A DNA stretch of 22,404 nucleotides, taken from positions 1 through 22,404 of the forward strand of contig SLCI01000118.1 of NCBI GenBank assembly GCA_007125875.1. Direction: 5' to 3'. Position numbers and translations under genes: made by a program. Within the stretch, counting starts at the first letter, position 1. Each line of letters begins with the position of its first letter. This document shows positions 1-6,809 of the stretch, in pieces. The notes beneath the pieces are model-generated. The model was given only the letters and a program-made list of their open reading frames with translations. It was not told where the DNA came from and searched no databases. Source of the DNA: Kiritimatiellia bacterium. Lineage in GTDB: Bacteria; Verrucomicrobiota; Kiritimatiellia; SLAD01.

Positions 1-184
1 CGAACCCTGAACCACCTCCACTGAACGAGTAGCTATTGCCCGGGCCGTATTCATCGCTCGAAATCACCCCATCCAAAACGGGCGCTTGGAAGGATTGATC
101 TTCATGCTGAGTGATTAATGCTGCGGGGCAACTGAGAGAAAGGGCCGAAAAGAGGCTAAAGCAGTAAAATATTTTAACGCGCAT
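1..184 (-). CDS. N-terminus of an exported protein (partial)
   Basis: Reading leftwards from ATG at 184, the frame stays open for 61 codons and leaves the window at position 1. The N-terminus is a clear export signal: a basic start (MRVK), a hydrophobic stretch to about residue 17, and a likely cleavage site near SCPAA (residues 19-23). The first mature residues contain the phrase PVLDGVISSDEYG, which resembles the first strand of CBM9-like or related beta-sandwich domains in large exported proteins of PVC and other bacteria. A glycine/serine-rich stretch follows. No good Shine-Dalgarno sequence precedes the ATG. The signal peptide and open frame are seen; the domain guess is inference from about 15 residues. 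It could be an exosortase substrate, but the C-terminus that would show a sorting motif is outside the window. Confidence 0.6.
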   Translation of the reverse strand, partial: MRVKIFYCFSLFSALSLSCPAALITQHEDQSFQAPVLDGVISSDEYGPGNSYSFSGGGSGF

Positions 185-254
185 GATATACGACGAATAC
201 CCTGCCAGCCTCATCATGTAAAACATTACACCAAAATAGGCGCGCTGCACTGGC

Positions 255-326
255 GGCGGCCCGCAAGCGGGCGCCCTACAGAATGCTAAATTCGTCGGGC
301 TGTAGGGCCGTCGCTTGCGACCGGCC
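255..326. repeat. REP-like inverted hairpin pair, GTAG-headed family A
   Basis: Two 27-base units lie head to head at 255-281 (minus orientation) and 300-326 (plus), separated by 18 bases. Read in its own direction, each unit starts CTGTAG and folds into a 9-bp stem with a TT loop and one bulged C at the same place. The stems differ by paired changes: GGCG/CGCC against GGCC/GGCC outside, and CCCGC/GCGGG against GTCGC/GCGAC inside. A GTAG tetranucleotide followed by a hairpin, often in inverted pairs, is the known form of REP elements linked to RAYT transposases. No transposase is present here. The pair lies between the kinase stop codon and the start of the leftmost gene, so it could also end or stabilise transcripts. 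Confidence 0.75.
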
Positions 327-388
327 AACCTTCGATCTAATGGATTCCTTCGCCGCGCATATCCCGTATCCCGCCACAGCTACCGGCC

Positions 389-1741
389 TCAATATTGGTA
401 CTGGCTGCCGCCGATAAATTCGCGCAGCAATGATTTTTCTGAGATGGTGCCGTCGTCTTTTACAGGCGTAAGGTCGGATAGCATGTCATGCACGCGTTTG
501 GCCCGCACGTATGCGTCTTGGCGCTTGGCGTCGTCTTTGTACTTCTCCATCGCTTCCGGAAAATACTTAAAGAGCTTGTCCTTCATGATCGGCAACTCAT
601 GCGGCATGGCACTATTCACGACATAGTCAACGCTGCCGATGAATGGGATGATGTTACGCAACTCGCTACGACGAACATAATGCCAATGCGTCAGCGTCTG
701 CAGCGGCTGCAGGTTGCGATGCCAACTGTCACGAATCATGCGGCGCATCAATCGGTTATCCGCCCAACGCATGAAAATGCCATCGCGCGTGCGCACTTGA
801 CCGAGGGTCTCGATGTATAGGCGGAACTTCTGCTCCGCCGGGATGCTGTGTGTCATCGCGTCGTAGAGGCCGTGCAGACTATCGATCAACACGATCTCAT
901 TCGACTCAATCTTCATCTCGTGCACGTCCAGCGTGCGCTTGCCGGTTTTGAAATCGTAATGCGGCGTCTTGATGGTTTTACCTTCCAGCAACTGCGCGAG
1001 GTGCTGGTTAATCAATTCCAAGTCCAGCGCCTGTGGCGTTTCGTAATCATAATCGCCGAACTCATCCTTGGGATGCATTTCCAAGTCGAAGAAATAGTGA
1101 TCGATATTGATCGCCTTCAACTTGATGCCGGCCGATGCCAACTTTTCGCTGGCCTTAATCGTGGTAGTCGTTTTTCCGGAGGATGACGGACCCGCAATGA
1201 TTACGATGCGGACACCCGGAATGCGTTCGAGCATTTGTTCGGCGCCGAGCGCGACCTCTTCATCGTAGCGCTTTTCGACCGCATGCACGAGGTCCGCATA
1301 GCGACCGGCTTCGATAATCGCGTTGATTCCTTCAATGGTTTCACAACCGTGATCCATGTTCCAACGCAGCGTATCGTAAATCTTTTTATAGGGAATATTA
1401 TCGCTGAATTCGCCCTGCAATTGGCGCTGTTCGCGCGCGTCAGCCCGCTTGGCTCGATAAAGGATGTAGGCGCGCGCCGTCTTGGCGTGCCCTTCTTCAA
1501 TGAGGGTTTCTTCAACCAAATCCTGGATGTCTTCGACAGTCGGGATACTGTCTTTGCCGTAGGTGCCTGCCACGGCTTGCTCGACTTTGCGCGACAATTC
1601 TTCTGCTTTGGCACGGTCGGACCCTCCGACGGAGGCCGCCGCCTTAAAGATCGCTGTCGTTATGCGATCCTGGTCATAGGCTACGACGTTGCCGTTGCGT
1701 TTAACGATTTTCGTGATCGTGCCCACAGATGTATCGCTCAT
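389..1741 (-). CDS. ATP-cone / P-loop uridine-kinase-like nucleoside kinase
   Basis: This 450-residue cytoplasmic protein has two recognisable parts. Residues about 8-98 form an ATP-cone, the allosteric nucleotide-sensing module best known from ribonucleotide reductases and NrdR. From about 178 onward there is a P-loop kinase of the uridine kinase/phosphoribulokinase superfamily, with Walker A GPSSSGKT at 184-191 and the acidic motif INIDHYF at 211-217. The likely reaction is ATP-dependent phosphorylation of a nucleoside or related sugar, but the substrate cannot be read from the sequence. The ATG at 1741 is chosen because GGGAG lies about 8 bases upstream and homology to the ATP-cone starts there. 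The longer frame, back to 1915, would run into the sigma-factor gene. The gene starts 13 bases after the rpoD stop, so co-transcription is likely. Confidence 0.8.
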   Translation of the reverse strand: MSDTSVGTITKIVKRNGNVVAYDQDRITTAIFKAAASVGGSDRAKAEELSRKVEQAVAGTYGKDSIPTVEDIQDLVEETLIEEGHAKTARAYILYRAKRADAREQRQLQGEFSDNIPYKKIYDTLRWNMDHGCETIEGINAIIEAGRYADLVHAVEKRYDEEVALGAEQMLERIPGVRIVIIAGPSSSGKTTTTIKASEKLASAGIKLKAINIDHYFFDLEMHPKDEFGDYDYETPQALDLELINQHLAQLLEGKTIKTPHYDFKTGKRTLDVHEMKIESNEIVLIDSLHGLYDAMTHSIPAEQKFRLYIETLGQVRTRDGIFMRWADNRLMRRMIRDSWHRNLQPLQTLTHWHYVRRSELRNIIPFIGSVDYVVNSAMPHELPIMKDKLFKYFPEAMEKYKDDAKRQDAYVRAKRVHDMLSDLTPVKDDGTISEKSLLREFIGGSQYQY

Positions 1742-1754
1742 CGTCTTTCTCCCA

Positions 1755-3692
1755 TTAATCGCCACTCTCCAAAAACCCTTCCAGCTTACGGATTCGGGTC
1801 GGATGTCGCATCTTACGCAGCGCTTTGGCTTCGATCTGCCGGATACGCTCGCGGGTGACGTCAAACTTGCGTCCGACTTCCTCCAGCGTGCGTGAATAGC
1901 CATCGGCCAGCCCAAAACGTAGAGTAAGGACTTCCTGTTCCCGCTCTGTCAAGGTCTTCAATACATCACCCAATCGATCTTTCAACAAACTGTAGGCGGT
2001 CATATCCGAGGGATTTTCCGCCGTTTTGTCTTCAATGAAGTCACCGAAGTGGGTGTCTTCGCTGTCGCCGATTGGGCTCTGCAACGAAATCGGCTGTTGC
2101 GCAATTTTCAAGATGGCCCGCACGCGTTCGACCGGCAGGCTCATGTCATCGGCCACCTCTTCCGGGGTCGGCTCGCGGCCCAGTTCCTGAACCAGCTGCT
2201 TTTGCAGTCGCATCAATTTATTGATGGTCTCGATCATGTGCACAGGAATACGAATCGTGCGCGCCTGATCTGCAATCGAGCGGGTGATGGCCTGACGAAT
2301 CCACCACGTGGCGTACGTGCTAAACTTGTAACCGCGACGATACTCAAATTTCTCGACGGCCTTCATGAGGCCCATGTTGCCTTCCTGAATCAGGTCGAGG
2401 AAGGAAAGTCCACGGTTGGTGTATTTCTTCGCAATACTGATCACGAGACGCAAGTTGGCTTCTACCATCTCGGACTTGGCCCGTAATCCCTTGCGCATCC
2501 ACAAGCGCAACGTGCGATAGCGCTCCTCGAACTCCGCGGCGGGCACGCGCTGCTCGAGCTCAATCTGCTTCAGCGCTTGCTTATCGGCTTTGACGGCAGC
2601 CGCCTGGGACGCGGACTTGCGGGCGGCTTCATGCTTGCGAAGTGAATCACTGACGCGACGGAATGCTTGATAGTGCTCGTCGACGGACCCCATCAGATCT
2701 TCGACCGCCTTCTGCTTGAAACAGAGTTTGTCATACTCTTTGGCCAGCTTCTTCCGGCTCGCGTCCAGCGCCTTCAGCGCCTTTTCCGACTGGGCCTTCG
2801 TCAACCGAGCCTTGTTGCTGGCGGCGAATTTTTTACCGACCTCGTCATGCAACTTAGCAATTTGCGTTTCGATTCGTGGCAAGGCCTTGAAGTAGCGATC
2901 ACGGCTATCCACCAATTTATCATTGATGACTCGATCAAATCGTTCCTTGCCCGACTTCAGGCGTTCGACCAAATCGGAATATGCAGCGGTCGCACAGCCA
3001 AACTCATTAAACAGGTTGCGCGAATTGATTTCCGCTTCTTCGATTCGCTTTGAAATCTCGACCTCTTGCTCGCGCGTCAAGAGTGGCACCTGTCCCATTT
3101 GCTTAAGGTACATGCGGACCGGATCATCCAACACATCCATGCGTTGTGCTTGCTTGGCCCGCTCCTCTTTCTCGGCCACTTCCTTAAATTTCTCCACCTC
3201 GGACGACTCGATCACCTCGATATCCATGCCGCGGAAAAGAATGACGATGCCGTCGAACTCGTCGGAATTGACGACACTCTCGGGCATAGCCTCGTTAATG
3301 TCGTCGTAGGTTAGATACCCTTGGTCGCCAGCCAGTGTAATCAGGTCTTTGATCTTCTGGTTGCGCTCTTCACGGTTCACGGACAATTGCACTACGCCCG
3401 AGGACGCCGCTTCCGCCTCGCGATCCGCAATCTGTTCCGGCGTCAACCCTTCAGGCTGCTGCGGCTTCACTTCCTCAGCTGTTTTCTTCGCACGCGCTTT
3501 CGCAGGGGCAACGGACTTTTTGGCCGCTTTTTTAGGCGAAGTTTTAGCCTTCGCCTCAGCGGGCTTCGCTTTTTTCGGAGCGCTGGATTTGAGTGCGGCC
3601 TTCTTTTTCGCCTTCACCGCTTTGGTCGCTGCACCCTTTGGGGCCGCTTTGGACGCACCTTTATTTGTTTTTTTCGTAACCGACTTCGCCAT
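1755..3692 (-). CDS. rpoD: RNA polymerase primary sigma factor (sigma-70/RpoD)
   Basis: This 645-residue protein is the promoter-recognition subunit of RNA polymerase holoenzyme. Visible in order are a Lys/Ala-rich tail (about 1-75), region 1.1 (about 110-170), region 1.2 (DDPVRMYLKQMG at 189-200), a long helical non-conserved region (about 225-395), region 2 with the -10-binding segment YKFSTYATWWIRQAI (455-469), region 3 (about 487-560), and region 4 ending in the helix-turn-helix TLEEVGRKFDVTRERIRQIE (602-621). Region 1.1 plus complete regions 1-4 identify a housekeeping factor rather than an alternative one. AGGAG lies 6 bases before the ATG. The basic tail resembles histone-H1-like low-complexity tails and is not part of the conserved sigma-70 core. 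A TTGACA-containing promoter candidate lies just upstream. Confidence 0.95.
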   Translation of the reverse strand: MAKSVTKKTNKGASKAAPKGAATKAVKAKKKAALKSSAPKKAKPAEAKAKTSPKKAAKKSVAPAKARAKKTAEEVKPQQPEGLTPEQIADREAEAASSGVVQLSVNREERNQKIKDLITLAGDQGYLTYDDINEAMPESVVNSDEFDGIVILFRGMDIEVIESSEVEKFKEVAEKEERAKQAQRMDVLDDPVRMYLKQMGQVPLLTREQEVEISKRIEEAEINSRNLFNEFGCATAAYSDLVERLKSGKERFDRVINDKLVDSRDRYFKALPRIETQIAKLHDEVGKKFAASNKARLTKAQSEKALKALDASRKKLAKEYDKLCFKQKAVEDLMGSVDEHYQAFRRVSDSLRKHEAARKSASQAAAVKADKQALKQIELEQRVPAAEFEERYRTLRLWMRKGLRAKSEMVEANLRLVISIAKKYTNRGLSFLDLIQEGNMGLMKAVEKFEYRRGYKFSTYATWWIRQAITRSIADQARTIRIPVHMIETINKLMRLQKQLVQELGREPTPEEVADDMSLPVERVRAILKIAQQPISLQSPIGDSEDTHFGDFIEDKTAENPSDMTAYSLLKDRLGDVLKTLTEREQEVLTLRFGLADGYSRTLEEVGRKFDVTRERIRQIEAKALRKMRHPTRIRKLEGFLESGD

Positions 3693-3744
3693 TGAAACTC
3701 CTGAAAAAAGACAGACCTACCCTATTATAGCAAGAGGGGCCGAG

Positions 3745-3772
3745 AGTATTTACGAATCCCTAGCTTTGTCAA
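3745..3772 (-). promoter_or_regulatory. Candidate sigma-70 promoter of rpoD
   Basis: On the minus strand a perfect TTGACA (3772 to 3767) is followed after 16 bases by AATACT (3750 to 3745), a 4/6 match to the -10 consensus. Transcription would begin near 3738, about 45 bases before the rpoD ATG. A perfect TATAAT also lies nearby (3729 to 3724), but it is 37 bases from the TTGACA and has no partner at normal spacing. The motifs are seen; activity is inferred. Confidence 0.35.
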
Positions 3773-3852
3773 GCGACCATCTTGCAACTATTTTCGCAAA
3801 AACCGGCGCCAATCGGCTAGCGATTGAGACATTCCGCCGATGAAGCGCCCAG

Positions 3853-3981
3853 CAGCCCGTTGAAAGAGTCTCATGACGCTTATCAACCACCACCTAACGG
3901 CGGCAGCTACGAGGAATCATGATCGTAGCCGCGTCCGTTAGGACGTGGAAAACACCGGTTAGGAACTTTTCTAACGGGCTG
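3853..3981. repeat. Nested palindromic element with GTAG-headed REP pair, family B
   Basis: Outer arms CAGCCCGTTGAAAGAG (3853-3868) and CTTTTCTAACGGGCTG (3966-3981) are inverted with 13 of 16 positions paired. Inside them, two REP-like units face each other at 3890-3912 (minus) and 3923-3948 (plus), 10 bases apart. Each begins TCGTAG in its own direction and ends in a hairpin closed by CCG/TGG with loop GTTA. The plus unit has stem CGTCC/GGACG; the minus unit has the shortened stem CC/GG. A further hairpin (3955-3962 with 3971-3978, 7 of 8 paired) abuts the right end. A third copy of the family lies at 9738-9763. No flanking target-site duplication was seen. Confidence 0.65.
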
Positions 3982-4172
3982 TCAGACCGGTTCGAAAGGA
4001 CGATTCGCCTGACACTCGTACTCCGCACGTATCTTTAACTACGTACAATTAAAGCATTTGCAAGAGACTACCCCGCTTTCGCTGAAAAATATAGGCAATG
4101 AAGGTAAGATTTCTTGCGTGGAGATCATGGATGGTCACATACTGACGGTTTTATATCGTGTGGGAGCGTAAA

Positions 4173-5285
4173 ATGAACAAACAAGTGGCAATGGTAGGCT
4201 GGCGCGGCATGGTGGGTTCTGTGCTGATGCAGCGGATGCTCGATGAAAAGGATTTTGAAGGACTCGATGTCACTTTTTTCTCCACCTCGCAAGCAGGCCA
4301 ACCCGGCCCCGCGATGGTGAGCGGCGCGGGCACGCTGGTAGACGCTTTCGACATCGATGCCTTGGCGGCACACGATGTCGTCGTAACCTGCCAGGGCGGA
4401 GATTACACCAAGGACGTGCATCCGCGCCTGCGCGCGATGGGCTGGGACGGCTACTGGATCGATGCCGCATCGGCGCTGCGTATGGTGGATAACAGCGTGA
4501 TTGTGCTGGATCCGGTCAATCGTGATGTCATGGATCGCGCACTAGATGAAGGCATCAAAGACTTTATCGGAGGAAACTGTACGGTCAGCCTGATGTTGTT
4601 GGCCGTTCATGGCCTGATCCAACGGGGCTGGGTGGACTGGATCACCTCCATGACCTATCAATCCGCTTCAGGGGCTGGGGCCGCTCAAATGAAAGAATTG
4701 GTGATCCAAATGGCTCAAATCGGAGCGGCCGCCGGTGAAGCGGCCGCCGAGTCGGGCGCGCCCGTGCTCGAGGTTGAATCCACCGTCAGCGATTTATTGC
4801 GTAGCGCGGATCTGCAAATAGACCAGTTTGGTGCGCCGCTGGCCGCGAGCCTGATTCCATGGATTGACCGCGCTATGGAGAACGGCCAGACCCGCGAAGA
4901 ATGGAAAGGGCAAGCCGAGCTCAACAAGATCCTCAATCTAAATCCCGAACTACCAGTTGACGGTCAGTGTGTGCGCGTCGGCGCCATGCGCTGTCACAGC
5001 CAAGGGTTGACCATCAAGCTCAAGCAGGACGTGCCATTGGCGGACATCGAAGCCGCGATCCGCGAAAGCAACGATTGGGTACGCCTTGTGCCCAATACGA
5101 AGGAAGCGACCCTGCAAGAACTGACGCCGGCCGCCATCTCGGGCCGACTCGATATCGGCATCGGGCGACTACGCAAAATGACGCTGGGCGGCGATTACCT
5201 GACGGCCTTCACGGTCGGGGACCAACTTCTGTGGGGTGCCGCGGAGCCTGTGCGCCGCGCACTCAATATCGTACTGGGACGGTAG
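4173..5285 (+). CDS. asd: Aspartate-semialdehyde dehydrogenase
   Basis: This enzyme reduces L-aspartyl-4-phosphate to aspartate-4-semialdehyde with NADPH. The product feeds lysine/diaminopimelate (hence peptidoglycan), threonine, methionine and isoleucine synthesis. At 370 residues it matches the E. coli-type enzymes, which are about 367. The N-terminal nucleotide-binding turn GWRGMVGSVLMQRM (9-22) is almost identical to that group. The catalytic cysteine is in GGNCTVS (Cys136) and the general-base histidine in RCHSQGLT (His275). The ATG at 4173 has GGGAG about 7 bases upstream and is preferred over the in-frame ATG at 4158, which would add only five residues. The gene is followed after 8 bases by asnS in the same direction. 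I expect a full-length, functional enzyme. Confidence 0.95.
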   Translation: MNKQVAMVGWRGMVGSVLMQRMLDEKDFEGLDVTFFSTSQAGQPGPAMVSGAGTLVDAFDIDALAAHDVVVTCQGGDYTKDVHPRLRAMGWDGYWIDAASALRMVDNSVIVLDPVNRDVMDRALDEGIKDFIGGNCTVSLMLLAVHGLIQRGWVDWITSMTYQSASGAGAAQMKELVIQMAQIGAAAGEAAAESGAPVLEVESTVSDLLRSADLQIDQFGAPLAASLIPWIDRAMENGQTREEWKGQAELNKILNLNPELPVDGQCVRVGAMRCHSQGLTIKLKQDVPLADIEAAIRESNDWVRLVPNTKEATLQELTPAAISGRLDIGIGRLRKMTLGGDYLTAFTVGDQLLWGAAEPVRRALNIVLGR

Positions 5286-5293
5286 CGCAGGCG

Positions 5294-6796
5294 ATGATGA
5301 CGGATCGGGTCCAGATCAATCAACTCGCCGACCATGTCGGTGCCGAGGTGACGTTGGCAGGCTGGCTATTCGGCCAACGCAAGGGCGGCAAAGTCATCTT
5401 TTTGCTCGTGCGGGACGGCACGGGGCTATGCCAATGCGTGGTATCCGCTGACACCGAATCGGCATTTGCAAACGCCACCACCTTGACGCAGGAATCGTCG
5501 CTGCGCTTGAGCGGCCTCGTGCGTCAGGACGACCGGGCACCCGGCGGCTACGAAATCGCGGTTACCGCTGTTGAACCGGTCCAGCTGGCGGATGAATACC
5601 CAATCACGCGCAAACCGCATGGCATCGACTTCCTCATGAACCATCGCCACCTCTGGCTGCGCAGCCCGCGTCAAACGGCGATTTTGCGGATCCGGCATCG
5701 CCTGATTCGCGCCATGCGCGATTTTTTCGATCAGCGCGGCTTCACCCTGATCGACACGCCCATCTTGACGCCTGGCGCGGCGGAAGGAGCGGGCACACTA
5801 TTCCCCGTCGACTACTTTGGGGACGAAGTGTATCTGGCCCAAACCGGCCAGCTATATCTCGAGAGCGCCGCGATGGCGCTGGGCAAAGTGTACTGTTTCG
5901 GGCCGACCTTTCGGGCGGAGAAATCCAAGACGCGCAGGCATCTGACCGAATTCTGGATGATCGAGCCGGAAATCGCCTTCGCTGAACTACCCGACCTCGC
6001 CAATCTCGCGGAAGAATTTATCTGTGCTTTGGTACACGCCGCCCTGACGGATTGCCGCGCTGAACTCGAGACACTGGAACGCGATCTGGAACCGTTGCAA
6101 CGCATCCAAGCCCCCTTCCCTCGCATCACCTACAGTGAGGCCGTAGAGCGTCTGCACAGCGATGCCCTGCATGAACAGTTAGAGGCGGCGTTGACTGCCG
6201 ACCGCGAGCGACTGAACGCGTGGCGCGCGGAGCTTGAGCAAACCGAGGCAGAGCGTGCCGCGGCCCGCAAGGGGTGGCAACAGGAGCGGCTGGATCGCAC
6301 CCTGCACCAACTGCGTGAGCGTATCCGCGAACTAGAAGCGGACCTGCAGAACCGGCCGCTTCATATCGAGCAAGCCAAACAATTTGCTTGGGGCAAAGAT
6401 TTGGGCGGCGACGAGGAAACCATCCTCTCGCGGCAATATGATCGCCCAGTAATCATCACGCACTATCCGCGCGACGTGAAAGCTTTCTACATGAAGCCCG
6501 ATCCTAACGACCCGCGCGTGGTGCTCAACCTCGACGTAATTGCGCCGGAGGGCTACGGCGAAATCATCGGTGGCAGTCAGCGGGAAGAGGACGCCGACGC
6601 GCTCTTGGCCCGGATCGATGCCGAAGAGATGACGCCGGATTCCTATCAATGGTACCTTGATTTGCGTCGCTACGGCAGCGTGCCGCACGGCGGTTTTGGA
6701 CTCGGCGTGGAGCGCACGGTGGCTTGGATTTGCGGGCTCCGGCACATCCGTGAAACGATTCCGTTTCCGCGACTAATGGGACGCTTAACCCCCTAA
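5294..6796 (+). CDS. asnS: Asparaginyl-tRNA synthetase with coiled-coil insert
   Basis: This class IIb synthetase charges tRNA-Asn with asparagine in the cytoplasm. It has 500 residues, against roughly 430-466 for common bacterial AsnRS. The OB-fold anticodon-binding domain spans about 1-100. The catalytic core shows EGAGTLFPVDYF (164-174), motif 2 FRAEKSKTRRHLTEFWMIEPE (206-226) and motif 3 GGFGLGVERT (466-475). The phrasing HIRETIPFPR near the C-terminus is typical of AsnRS, not AspRS. Between motif 2 and WGKDLGGDEE (366-375) lies an extra, strongly charged stretch, about 290-358, rich in Glu, Arg, Leu and Ala with heptad character, probably a helical hairpin or coiled coil. Start: ATG at 5294 or 5297, just after asd. 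A longer upstream frame overlaps asd by more than 300 bases and is rejected. Confidence 0.92.
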   Translation: MMTDRVQINQLADHVGAEVTLAGWLFGQRKGGKVIFLLVRDGTGLCQCVVSADTESAFANATTLTQESSLRLSGLVRQDDRAPGGYEIAVTAVEPVQLADEYPITRKPHGIDFLMNHRHLWLRSPRQTAILRIRHRLIRAMRDFFDQRGFTLIDTPILTPGAAEGAGTLFPVDYFGDEVYLAQTGQLYLESAAMALGKVYCFGPTFRAEKSKTRRHLTEFWMIEPEIAFAELPDLANLAEEFICALVHAALTDCRAELETLERDLEPLQRIQAPFPRITYSEAVERLHSDALHEQLEAALTADRERLNAWRAELEQTEAERAAARKGWQQERLDRTLHQLRERIRELEADLQNRPLHIEQAKQFAWGKDLGGDEETILSRQYDRPVIITHYPRDVKAFYMKPDPNDPRVVLNLDVIAPEGYGEIIGGSQREEDADALLARIDAEEMTPDSYQWYLDLRRYGSVPHGGFGLGVERTVAWICGLRHIRETIPFPRLMGRLTP

Positions 6797-6809
6797 TGAA
6801 GAGAGAACC

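Larger units (their letters stand above)
3693..4172. other. Long intergenic region between rpoD and asd
   Basis: No convincing gene was found in these 480 bases. They hold the rpoD promoter candidate (3745-3772), a nested palindromic repeat block (3853-3981), and a 22-base inverted repeat at 4033-4054 (CTTTAA and TTAAAG around a centre containing ACGT). The latter could be an operator or chance. For asd, only a weak promoter was found: TTGCGT at about 4113, 18 bases, then CATACT at about 4137. No riboswitch consensus was recognised. Confidence 0.5.

Noticed and set aside
255..326. CRISPR array or tRNA-like structure
   Set aside because: There are only two inverted units with no regular direct repeats or spacers, and they do not fold as a cloverleaf.
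1235..1858. 207-codon open frame antisense to the kinase and sigma genes
   Set aside because: It is a shadow of two well-supported genes on the opposite strand, with no recognisable domain or ribosome site.
1742..1915. N-terminal extension of the ATP-cone kinase
   Set aside because: It overlaps the 3' end of rpoD in another frame; the internal ATG has a proper ribosome-binding site and matches the start of the ATP-cone.
3853..3981. Classic MITE or IS remnant
   Set aside because: The arms are imperfect, no target-site duplication flanks them and no transposase fragment is present, so only a repeat element is claimed.
3982..4172. Lysine riboswitch ahead of asd
   Set aside because: I could not find the conserved core or a terminator/antiterminator arrangement; only a short inverted repeat is present.
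4967..5293. Longer AsnRS frame starting 327 bases upstream
   Set aside because: It would overlap the asd coding region for over 300 bases and adds a low-complexity, Arg-rich stretch with no AsnRS homology; the ATG at 5294 begins the OB-fold domain.
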